A DNA stretch of 5,938 nt from assembly GCF_020075705.1 (NCBI RefSeq), contig NZ_JAIQUM010000143.1, positions 1 through 5,938 on the forward strand, in the 5' to 3' direction. Of this stretch, positions 1 through 4,724 are shown in pieces. The notes under the pieces are model-generated. The model had not been told where the DNA came from. It did not search any database and was given only the letters and a program-made list of their open reading frames with translations. This DNA is from Metabacillus rhizolycopersici (GTDB taxonomy: Bacteria; Bacillota; Bacilli; Bacillales; Bacillaceae). Position numbers and translations under genes: made by a program. The first letter of the stretch is position 1; the number at the start of each line of letters is the position of its first letter.

Positions 1-2
1 CA

Positions 3-218
3 AGTAAAGAACCAAGTAAGGGTCCAAGTGAAGAACCAAGTAAAGAACCAAGTAAGGGTCCAAGTGAAGAACCAAGTAAAGAACCAAGTAAGGGTCCAAG
101 TGAAGAACCAAGTAAAGAACCAAGTAAAGAACCAAGTAAGGGTCCAAATGAAGAACCAAGTAAGGGTCCAAGTGAAGAACCAAGTAAAGAACCAAGTAAA
201 GGTCCAAGTGAAGAACCA
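3..218 (+). repeat. 12-base tandem repeat in 36-base higher-order units
   Basis: Eighteen 12-base units with consensus AGTAARGRWCCA-like sequence run without a break. Three variants alternate: A = AGTAAAGAACCA (SKEP), B = AGTAAGGGTCCA (SKGP), C = AGTGAAGAACCA (SEEP). The order is ABC ABC ABC A ABC BC ABC, where the fourth C is AATGAAGAACCA and the last B has AAA in place of AAG. The 36-base ABC block is therefore the unit of duplication, with one extra A and one lost A. Near-identity of copies, including third codon positions, points to recent expansion by slippage or recombination. All length changes are multiples of 12, so the coding frame is kept. Confidence 0.95.
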
Positions 219-230
219 GGAAAAGGTTAA
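3..230 (+). CDS. 3' end of a protein with a Pro-Ser-Lys/Glu tetrapeptide repeat tail (partial)
   Basis: The reading frame is open from the left edge and ends at TAA 228-230. It encodes 18 consecutive tetrapeptides ([12 protein letters not shown], one NEEP) followed by Gly-Lys-Gly. The start and any folded domain lie upstream of the window, so the function is unknown. The tail is highly charged, proline-rich and surely disordered; such tails are common as linkers or C-terminal extensions of secreted or surface proteins, which is inference only. I see no LPXTG-type sorting signal or membrane segment. A second frame (phase 1) is also open through the repeat, because the 12-base unit has no stop in it, and reads as Val-Lys-Asn-Gln-type repeats. 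I prefer the Pro-Ser frame because it stops just before the terminator at 258-290, whereas the other frame runs through that terminator to about 321. Strand and frame are likely, identity is not. Confidence 0.6.
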   Translation, partial: SKEPSKGPSEEPSKEPSKGPSEEPSKEPSKGPSEEPSKEPSKEPSKGPNEEPSKGPSEEPSKEPSKGPSEEPGKG

Positions 231-257
231 TATAATAAATAGTCCAATAATGTATCG

Positions 258-290
258 AGGCCTAATCTTTCAAAAAGATGAGGCCTTTTT
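258..290 (+). terminator. Intrinsic terminator after the repeat-tail gene
   Basis: The arms AGGCCTAATCTT (258-269) and AAGATGAGGCCT (275-286) pair with a single A-G mismatch around a 5-base loop, followed by a T-run (286-290). It lies 28 bases past the TAA at 228-230. Its position ends the upstream transcript and argues that ybaK is transcribed separately. Confidence 0.88.
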
Positions 291-406
291 GATTGGAGAA
301 GCAAAAGGAAGCATGCAATAAGGAGACCTAAACTTTATAGGATCGCAGTAGTAAAAAAACATTTAGTAAATAAGTAAGGTAATAAGATTTCCTTTACTTG
401 ATGAAA

Positions 407-435
407 TTGGCAGATATTCATTCGAATGATAAAAG
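407..435 (+). promoter_or_regulatory. Candidate sigma-A promoter for ybaK
   Basis: A TTGGCA -35 box (407-412; 5 of 6 match to TTGACA) is followed after 17 bases by TAAAAG (430-435; 4 of 6), with a TG one base upstream (427-428) as in extended -10 promoters. Transcription would start near 442, giving a leader of about 33 bases that includes the ribosome binding site. The -10 box is imperfect, so this is a candidate only. Confidence 0.4.
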
Positions 436-474
436 ATGTCAGTCGAACACTACATGTAAAGGGGGTCTTTTAGT

Positions 475-912
475 ATGAATGATATTATTTCTTTAAAAGA
501 GAAGAGACACCAGAGGGATCTAAAATACGAGAAAAAAATGCTTAGAGAATTATCGTTAACAGAAATTAATTGTGCAATTGAGAAGTTTTTTGGAAGGGTT
601 GTTCAAAATGGAAAAAAGTCCATGATTGAAGATGGATGTATTGATTTTGCTATTGAAGCCTACTTACTAGGTGCAAAATATAGTCGTTTTGGTTATTTGG
701 GAGAGTCAATGCAGTCAGCAAATAAAAGGTGCCAGGTAGAAGAAAAACAGTTAATTGATGAATTATATGATTTTTTACTAACGTGGGAGAAAACAGATGA
801 AAAGGATATCTCGTTTGATGAGGTCTATTTTGCCTGTGAATATTTCATTCAGTCATTGTGGGAAGAAGGATTTATAAAAGGAGAGAAACGCTATAAATTA
901 AGGCTCCATTAG
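475..912 (+). CDS. ybaK: YbaK, DUF2521 family protein of unknown function
   Basis: This 145-residue protein resembles Bacillus subtilis YbaK (DUF2521) in length, in its charged N-terminus with a Leu-Lys-Glu-Lys-Arg stretch, and in its place directly before cwlD. No catalytic motif, signal peptide or membrane segment is visible. It is predicted to be soluble, mainly helical and rich in Glu, Lys and aromatic residues, with two cysteines in the first half (near residues 33 and 55) and two in the second. The ATG is well placed behind an AAAGGGGG ribosome binding site (458-465). An 80-base gap separates it from cwlD, and that gap carries a separate sporulation promoter, so the two need not be strictly co-transcribed, although no terminator lies between them. 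The family is known only from Bacillaceae as far as I recall, and no role has been established. Family assignment is by recall of sequence and synteny, not by a search. Confidence 0.85.
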   Translation: MNDIISLKEKRHQRDLKYEKKMLRELSLTEINCAIEKFFGRVVQNGKKSMIEDGCIDFAIEAYLLGAKYSRFGYLGESMQSANKRCQVEEKQLIDELYDFLLTWEKTDEKDISFDEVYFACEYFIQSLWEEGFIKGEKRYKLRLH

Positions 913-935
913 TTAAAGATTAAGTACTTCTTTTA

Positions 936-964
936 TCATATTCCTCAAAATTGCCCCATATATT
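936..964 (+). promoter_or_regulatory. Sigma-E-type (mother-cell) promoter for cwlD
   Basis: TCATATT (936-942) and CATATATT (957-964) are separated by 14 bases. The sigma-E consensus is about KMATATT, 13-15 bases, CATACANT, so the -35 is a full match and the -10 differs at one position. A start near 971 leaves a leader of about 21 bases carrying the AGGGGGGAT site. In B. subtilis cwlD is known to be switched on during sporulation under sigma-E, which fits. Confidence 0.75.
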
Positions 965-979
965 GAAGTGAGGACGGGC

Positions 980-988
980 AGGGGGGAT
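980..988 (+). promoter_or_regulatory. Ribosome binding site that fixes the cwlD start at 992
   Basis: AGGGGGGAT sits 4-5 bases before ATG 992. An in-frame GTG at 968 lies upstream of this site and also upstream of the predicted sigma-E transcript start near 971, so it cannot be the start of that transcript. ATG 992 gives 237 residues, the length I recall for B. subtilis CwlD. Confidence 0.85.
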
Positions 989-991
989 TAT

Positions 992-1705
992 ATGAGTAAA
1001 AAGATAAAATGGGCTGCTTTTATAGCGGGTTTTATAGTGCTGCTTATTCTATTCCAGTGGCAATTTACGAATAATAAATCTTGGGAGTCTTGGAATCTTC
1101 CGCTTAGTGGAAAGGTGATTTATCTAGATCCAGGCCATGGCGGTCCAGATGGGGGAGCTGTAGGTGGCTCAACATTAGAAAAGGATGTATCCCTAAGCAT
1201 TACCTTATTAGTAAGGGATTACTTACAGGAACAAGGAGCTCTCGTGTTAATGACGAGAGAAAAAGATGTTGATTTAGCAGATAAAAGCATAAAGGGATAT
1301 AGTAGAAGAAAAGCGGATGACCTAAGAAAGCGCGTAAAATTAATTAATGAATCTGAAGCTGAGCTATTTTTAAGCATCCATTTGAATGCAATTCCTTCGG
1401 CTAGGTGGAGAGGCGCACAGACATTTTATAATGGGAAATTTATTGAAAATGAAAATGTAGCAAAATTTATACAAGATGAATTACGGAGAAACCTCGAAAA
1501 TACTGAGCGTAAAGCAAAGCCAATCGATGGTGTTTATGTACTTAAAAATGCGGATAAGCCAGGTGCATTAGTTGAAGTAGGTTTTTTATCAAACCCTCAG
1601 GAGGAAAGATTACTTTCGACAGAAGTATATCAAGAAAAAGTAGCGGCATCAATTTATAATGGCATTCTAAGATACTTTTCAAACGAAACAAATCCTCCTG
1701 AATAA
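992..1705 (+). CDS. cwlD: CwlD, sporulation N-acetylmuramoyl-L-alanine amidase
   Basis: This is a zinc amidase (Amidase_3 family) that removes peptide side chains from muramic acid in spore cortex peptidoglycan. It is the first step of muramic-delta-lactam formation; the deacetylase PdaA, which is not in this window, does the next. The delta-lactam marks cortex for germination lytic enzymes. The 237-residue protein starts with a membrane anchor or signal segment (about residues 7-24). The amidase domain covers about 41-229. Zinc ligands are visible as His49 in DPGHGG, Glu63 in LEKDVSL and His130 in SIHLNA, with the catalytic Glu195 in VEVGFLSN, so all four key residues are intact. The product should act in the space between the forespore membranes. 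It lies between ybaK and salA as in B. subtilis, behind a sigma-E-type promoter; no terminator is seen before salA, so read-through is possible. Confidence 0.96.
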   Translation: MSKKIKWAAFIAGFIVLLILFQWQFTNNKSWESWNLPLSGKVIYLDPGHGGPDGGAVGGSTLEKDVSLSITLLVRDYLQEQGALVLMTREKDVDLADKSIKGYSRRKADDLRKRVKLINESEAELFLSIHLNAIPSARWRGAQTFYNGKFIENENVAKFIQDELRRNLENTERKAKPIDGVYVLKNADKPGALVEVGFLSNPQEERLLSTEVYQEKVAASIYNGILRYFSNETNPPE

Positions 1706-1733
1706 AAAGATAGTAGCATTTGAAGTTAATTAC

Positions 1734-1762
1734 TCTTAATAATATCGTAATCATGTTATAAT
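1734..1762 (+). promoter_or_regulatory. Sigma-A extended -10 promoter for salA
   Basis: A perfect TATAAT (1757-1762) with TG at 1754-1755 forms an extended -10 element. The matching -35 region 17 bases upstream is weak (TCTTAA, 1734-1739), as is common when the TGN element is present. The start would be near 1769, giving a leader of about 27 bases. It makes salA independent of the sporulation promoter of cwlD. Confidence 0.65.
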
Positions 1763-1781
1763 TATGTAAACGAATTCATAC

Positions 1782-1787
1782 AAAGGA
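1782..1787 (+). promoter_or_regulatory. Ribosome binding site that favours ATG 1796 for salA
   Basis: AAAGGA lies 8 bases before ATG 1796. An in-frame ATG at 1787 overlaps this site and has no binding site of its own. ATG 1796 gives a protein beginning MLREEELRK, like SalA homologues (MIRED-type). Confidence 0.8.
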
Positions 1788-1795
1788 TGGTTAGC

Positions 1796-2857
1796 ATGTT
1801 ACGAGAAGAAGAATTACGTAAAATCATCGGACAACTTCAAGATCCCTTTTTACATAGGTCGTTAGAAGAACTGAAGGCGATTGAAGAGGTAAACATAAAA
1901 GAGGAAAAATCTCATGTTAGTTTAAGAGTTGGAATTTCTAGAACGAATACGCCTGAGCAGCTTCAACTACAGCAGGGAATTGTTGAGTTAGTTAAAGGGG
2001 CTGGAGCTAAATCTGTAGGGCTTCGTTTCTATGAGCTTCCTCAAGAAACGATTGCTGCTTATCAAGATGAAAGTAGTTCTCAAGCAGATTCATTGTTATC
2101 CTCAGGAAGTAAAACAACCTTTGTAGCTATTGCTAGTGGTAAAGGTGGGGTAGGGAAATCGACGGTTTCGGTCAACCTTGCTGTGGCACTTGCGCGATTA
2201 GGGAAAAGTGTAGGACTAATAGATGCTGATATATACGGATTTAGTGTACCTGACATGATGGGTATTTCGAAAAGACCTGTGGTACGTGGCGAAAAAATCA
2301 TTCCAGTTGAGAGATTTGGTGTAAAGGTCATTTCAATGGGATTTTTCGTAGAGGATAATGCTCCTGTTATTTGGAGAGGACCTATGCTAGGGAAAATGCT
2401 TAATAATTTCTTTAATGAGGTAGAATGGGGTGATCTTGACTATCTATTATTAGATTTACCACCTGGGACAGGTGATGTTGCATTAGATGTTCATTCTATG
2501 CTACCATCCTGCAAAGAGATTATTGTGTCAACGCCACACCCAACAGCTGCTTTCGTAGCGGCAAGAGCTGGTGCGATGGCCTTGCAAACTGATCATGAAA
2601 TTATAGGTGTCATTGAAAATATGGCATATTTTGAAAGTGTGAAAACTGGAGAGAAGGAATATGTTTTTGGCCGCGGTGGCGGTGAAAAGCTTGCAGAAGA
2701 ACTTCGAGTTCCGCTGATTGGAAAAATTCCATTGCAGCAACCTGATTGGAATGAGGAAGATTTTGCTCCATCTGTCTATGGGGATGATCATCCAATTGGA
2801 CGAATTTATCAAACCATTGCTGAACAAGTTTTAAATATAATACCTGTAAAAGCATAA
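1796..2857 (+). CDS. salA: SalA, Mrp/NBP35-type P-loop ATPase and transition-state regulator
   Basis: This 353-residue protein has two parts. An N-terminal DUF59/MIP18-like domain (about 3-85) is joined by a Ser-rich linker (about 92-106) to a Mrp/MinD-type ATPase domain (107-350). Motifs seen are the deviant Walker A GKGGVGKS (115-122), LIDADIYG (141-148) and LLDLPPGTGD (218-227), all intact. Family members such as Mrp/ApbC carry Fe-S clusters on a C-terminal CxxC. Here that position reads NMAYFESVKTGEKEYVFG (275-292), with no cysteine pair; the only cysteine is Cys239. In B. subtilis, SalA represses scoC and so raises extracellular protease (aprE) expression, and it is phosphorylated by PtkA on Tyr327. 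Tyr328 here lies at the equivalent distance from the C-terminus (inference). Length, sequence and position after cwlD all fit SalA. It has its own sigma-A-type promoter and ends in a terminator that overlaps its stop codon. Confidence 0.93.
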   Translation: MLREEELRKIIGQLQDPFLHRSLEELKAIEEVNIKEEKSHVSLRVGISRTNTPEQLQLQQGIVELVKGAGAKSVGLRFYELPQETIAAYQDESSSQADSLLSSGSKTTFVAIASGKGGVGKSTVSVNLAVALARLGKSVGLIDADIYGFSVPDMMGISKRPVVRGEKIIPVERFGVKVISMGFFVEDNAPVIWRGPMLGKMLNNFFNEVEWGDLDYLLLDLPPGTGDVALDVHSMLPSCKEIIVSTPHPTAAFVAARAGAMALQTDHEIIGVIENMAYFESVKTGEKEYVFGRGGGEKLAEELRVPLIGKIPLQQPDWNEEDFAPSVYGDDHPIGRIYQTIAEQVLNIIPVKA

Positions 2858-2878
2858 AAAGCGCATATTGCGCTTTTT
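2856..2878 (+). terminator. Intrinsic terminator of salA
   Basis: A perfect stem joins AAAAAGCGCA (2856-2865) and TGCGCTTTTT (2869-2878) around the loop TAT, and it begins inside the stop codon. Since the A-run and T-run mirror each other it could also stop - strand transcripts. Confidence 0.9.
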
Positions 2879-2944
2879 ATGCTTTTAGTATTTATAATGG
2901 GTAGTAATCCCCCGCCTCTAAATTGTTAATGAATCAAAGATTTG

Positions 2945-2998
2945 AAGGTGATAGTTAGCTGCTCGTTCAAGCTAAGATAAATCCTGATAACCTTTTTT
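2945..2998 (+). other. Weak stem-loop followed by a T-run
   Basis: AAGGT (2945-2949) can pair with ACCTT (2990-2994), and inside it TTAGCT (2955-2960) pairs with AGCTAA (2970-2975) around a 9-base loop. A run of six T follows the outer arm (2993-2998). It could be the end of a small RNA or a degenerate terminator. The internal loops are large and the support is limited. Confidence 0.3.
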
Positions 2999-3033
2999 AT
3001 AATATCAGAATTTATAAGTCTAGGCTTCGCGAA

Positions 3034-3155
3034 TTGTCCAGCGCAAGGCGTCATCGGCTCGAGGTCACAAGCCAGTCCAACCGAAAGGTTAAAGAACAAC
3101 CTTTCCGGCTGGCTCGTCTTGTGCTTGTCGCCGATAGTTGGCGCCTTGCGCTTTT
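3034..3155 (+). repeat. GC-rich long imperfect palindrome, probable dispersed Bacillus repeat element
   Basis: Nested complementary blocks run through the element: GCGCAAGGCG (3041-3050) with CGCCTTGCGC (3142-3151), ATCGGC (3053-3058) with GCCGAT (3130-3135), CACAAG (3066-3071) with CTTGTG (3118-3123), CCAG (3072-3075) with CTGG (3109-3112), and CCGAAAGGTT (3081-3090) with AACCTTTCCGG (3098-3108, one bulged C). The apical loop is AAAGAAC. The whole would fold as one arm of about 110 bases followed by TTTT (3152-3155). The ends (ATTGTCCAGC and GCGCTTTTCTTA) and the AAGAACAACCTTTCCGG centre resemble a repeat I remember from many Bacillus and Geobacillus genomes, for which I have no name. It codes for nothing convincing. 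As RNA on the + strand it could act as a terminator. Repeat-family membership is from memory, not from a search. Confidence 0.7.
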
Positions 3156-3186
3156 CTTAGTCGGGGATATAGAGAAAATCCCACTG

Positions 3187-3204
3187 ATAAGGGTCTCGCC
3201 TTAT
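3187..3204. other. Small hairpin downstream of gerD
   Basis: ATAAGG (3187-3192) and CCTTAT (3199-3204) pair around the loop GTCTCG. Just beside it GGGAT (3164-3168) can pair with ATCCC (3178-3182). On the - strand the 3187-3204 hairpin follows gerD by about 50 bases, and a four-T stretch comes 7 bases after the stem, so it is a poor terminator at best. Confidence 0.3.
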
Positions 3205-3256
3205 GAGAGGAGCGTTTAAATTATCTGATGAAAGGTTTTAATTACACATACATAGG

Positions 3257-3880
3257 TTATTTAGAGCTTTCACCACTTGATTCCTCGCTACCACTGTTTT
3301 CTTCTCCAGAAGATTGCTCACCTTGCTTCCCGGCTTCTTCAGCAGCTTTTAATAAGGTCTCCTGTATTTTTGCTTTATATATAGGACTTGATAGTGTCTC
3401 CATTATTACATCTTGAAGATGTGTTCTAAATTCTTGGCTTTTAATTGACGTTTGCAACGTCTTTTGCATTTCAGGGTCTTGAAAAATCCCTATAAGCATT
3501 TTTTGATATTCTGGATCTGCCATTAAGCCCTTTATCACCTTTTCATGCTCTTTTTGAATGCTTTTTGCAAAGCTTTCAGTAAATTTAGGATCCTCAAAAG
3601 TCTTTTTCCAAAACTCGGCTCCTTTATCAGATGTTAAGGTAGTTTGAATGGTATCGGTTACTACTTTTTGGTCCATTACAAGGACTTGTTTCATTTCTTC
3701 GTCCTTCATTACTTCCTGGAGTGCTTTTTTTCCATCGTCTGTTTTTAATATATCAACAACCATTTTCTTTGTTTCTTCATAATCCATTTGACCCGCGGAT
3801 TCCTCTTTAGGTGCACAGCCAGAGATCAGTACACTAATTATTAAAAGTGTTAGTATCATGAGGAGCGAGTATCTCTTCAT
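3257..3880 (-). CDS. gerD: GerD, spore germination lipoprotein
   Basis: GerD is a lipoprotein of the spore inner membrane that gathers the GerA-type germinant receptors into clusters (germinosomes) and is needed for fast nutrient germination. The 207-residue product has Lys-Arg, a hydrophobic stretch (6-20) and a lipobox ending Ile-Ser-Gly-Cys with the lipid-bearing Cys22. Residues about 32-185 are charged and helical with repeated Phe/Met-Glu-Lys-type segments, in keeping with the superhelical trimer known for the GerD core. The last 21 residues are almost only Ser, Glu and Gly plus a final Lys, and are likely disordered. B. subtilis GerD is somewhat shorter (about 185 residues as I recall); the tail may account for the difference. 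The AAGGGAG ribosome binding site (3892-3898) stands 11 bases from the ATG, which is rather far. It is divergent from kbaA and convergent with salA, as in B. subtilis. Confidence 0.93.
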   Translation of the reverse strand: MKRYSLLMILTLLIISVLISGCAPKEESAGQMDYEETKKMVVDILKTDDGKKALQEVMKDEEMKQVLVMDQKVVTDTIQTTLTSDKGAEFWKKTFEDPKFTESFAKSIQKEHEKVIKGLMADPEYQKMLIGIFQDPEMQKTLQTSIKSQEFRTHLQDVIMETLSSPIYKAKIQETLLKAAEEAGKQGEQSSGEENSGSEESSGESSK

Positions 3881-3919
3881 GTTAATCTAAGCTCCCTTCT
3901 ATTTGCATTTTGCTATTTA

Positions 3920-3949
3920 TATTTTGAATTAATTAGGAGTATTTATACG
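3920..3949 (-). promoter_or_regulatory. Sigma-G-like (forespore) promoter for gerD
   Basis: Read on the - strand, CGTATA (3949-3944) and CAAAATA (3926-3920) are 17 bases apart. The sigma-G consensus is about TGNATA, 17-18 bases, CATACTA, so the match is 5 of 6 or nearly so and 5 of 7. Transcription would start near 3912, about 32 bases before the ATG. gerD is known to be a sigma-G gene in B. subtilis, which supports this reading. Confidence 0.55.
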
Positions 3950-3987
3950 CGGAAAATACTTCTGATGTGGTATTTATCATTAAGGCT

Positions 3988-3996
3988 TGGTAAAAT
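3988..3996 (+). promoter_or_regulatory. Candidate extended -10 promoter for kbaA
   Basis: TGGTAAAAT contains TG, one base, then TAAAAT (3991-3996; 5 of 6). No good -35 is seen upstream. A start near 4003 would keep the GGGGGA ribosome binding site in the transcript. The alternative TATAAT at 4009-4014 fits the consensus better but would place the start at about 4021, inside or past the binding site. Confidence 0.4.
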
Positions 3997-4014
3997 CAAT
4001 AATAGTAATATAAT

Positions 4015-4021
4015 GGGGGAA
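4015..4021 (+). promoter_or_regulatory. Ribosome binding site that selects GTG 4028 for kbaA
   Basis: GGGGGAA lies 6 bases before GTG 4028. The upstream in-frame ATGs at 3965 and 4013 have no binding site before them. GTG 4028 begins (M)NSRNWVRLF, which matches the N-terminus I recall for KbaA homologues. Confidence 0.8.
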
Positions 4022-4027
4022 AACGTT

Positions 4028-4633
4028 GTGAATAGTCGAAATTGGGTTCGTTTGTTTATTAGTACTTTACTCGTCGGTGGGGTAACAACGGGTATTGTCG
4101 GATTTGCTTTAAAGTGGTCAGAATATAAAGAGTTATTTATAGCCTTTGATATTATTGAAGTCTTATCAATCTTATTCTGGCTTATTGGGGTTGGATTTAT
4201 TTTTAGTGTTATTAGCCAAATGGGCTTTTTTGCTTACTTGACGGTACATAGGTTTGGATTAGGGATTTTCCGTTCGGTGCCGATGTGGAATTTAGCCCAA
4301 ATTGTACTAATTGTCTTCGTGTTATTTGATTTAGTCTATTTCCGTTTTCAGCTTTTTGTAAAGGATGGCGAAACAATAACACCGTATATTTTTTTGGCGC
4401 TATATGTCCTTATAGTGGGCGGAATCATAGCGTATTTCAAAAGAATGGATACGAATAAAGAGGCGTTTATTCCTGCATTGTTTTTTATGATTGTTATTAC
4501 GACAATTGAATGGTTTCCAGCTTTAAGAGTAAATGAGCAGGATTGGTTATTGCTAATGCTAATTCCAATCCAGGTTTGTAATGCGTATCAATTGTTAATG
4601 TTGCCTCGGTTCAATCAAGTGAAAAAGAACTAG
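4028..4633 (+). CDS. kbaA: KbaA, membrane activator of KinB signalling
   Basis: KbaA is an integral membrane protein that in B. subtilis is needed for the histidine kinase KinB to feed phosphate into the sporulation phosphorelay (Spo0F, Spo0B, Spo0A). How it acts on KinB is not settled. The 201-residue product from GTG 4028 has six hydrophobic segments at about 8-28, 44-71 (long), 87-107, 117-137, 147-165 and 172-191, joined by short loops. The conserved-looking NSRNWVRL start and a positively charged C-terminus (QVKKN) suggest both ends are cytoplasmic. No enzymatic motif is visible. KinB itself is not in the window. The gene is divergent from gerD, with their 5' ends about 150 bases apart, and ends in a terminator that contains its stop codon. 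Length and synteny agree with B. subtilis KbaA (about 198 residues). Confidence 0.9.
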   Translation: MNSRNWVRLFISTLLVGGVTTGIVGFALKWSEYKELFIAFDIIEVLSILFWLIGVGFIFSVISQMGFFAYLTVHRFGLGIFRSVPMWNLAQIVLIVFVLFDLVYFRFQLFVKDGETITPYIFLALYVLIVGGIIAYFKRMDTNKEAFIPALFFMIVITTIEWFPALRVNEQDWLLLMLIPIQVCNAYQLLMLPRFNQVKKN

Positions 4634-4657
4634 CGTAGGATGAGCTAGTTCTTTTTT
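4622..4657. terminator. Bidirectional intrinsic terminator between kbaA and pdaB
   Basis: The arms AAAAAGAACTAGC (4622-4634) and GCTAGTTCTTTTT (4644-4656) pair perfectly around the loop GTAGGATGA, and the kbaA stop codon (4631-4633) lies within the left arm. T-runs follow the stem on both strands, so it can end kbaA on + and pdaB on -, about 70 bases past the pdaB stop. Confidence 0.92.
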
Positions 4658-4724
4658 GCTGTTTAGAAAACTCTTGTACCATGGATAAGCGTATGACATT
4701 TAGCTTCAGCGCTTTTGTTCATGC

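Larger units (their letters stand above)
2879..3256. other. Intergenic region without a convincing gene
   Basis: This stretch separates the ends of salA and gerD, which converge. It holds a weak stem (2945-2994) followed by a T-run, the GC-rich palindromic element (3034-3155), and two small hairpins between 3164 and 3204. Short open frames here have no ribosome binding site and are by-products of the palindrome or antisense shadows of gerD. No clear terminator for gerD is visible; on the - strand the hairpin 3187-3204 and the palindrome are the only candidates. Confidence 0.7.

Noticed and set aside
1..220. CRISPR array
   Set aside because: The units are 12 bases and contiguous, without spacers, and code for a regular peptide.
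28..321. Val-Lys-Asn-Gln repeat open frame starting with GTG
   Set aside because: It has no ribosome binding site, begins inside the repeat and runs through an intrinsic terminator. It is the shadow of the Pro-Ser-Lys-Glu frame.
1542..1754. 70-residue - strand frame over the cwlD end
   Set aside because: It is antisense to conserved amidase codons and has no promoter or ribosome binding site.
2528..2855. - strand frames of 81-99 residues inside salA, and a similar one at 2080-2331
   Set aside because: They are shadows of the salA coding frame, with protein-like features absent and no start signals.
3034..3155. Riboswitch or T-box
   Set aside because: No known aptamer core or T-box sequence is seen, and no gene follows on the + strand that it could control (gerD is on the other strand).
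3034..3219. 61-residue open frame started by TTG
   Set aside because: It translates one arm after the other of the palindrome, has no ribosome binding site and gives no recognisable protein.
3228..3416. 62-residue + strand frame
   Set aside because: It lies mostly antisense to the 3' end of gerD, which is well supported on the other strand.
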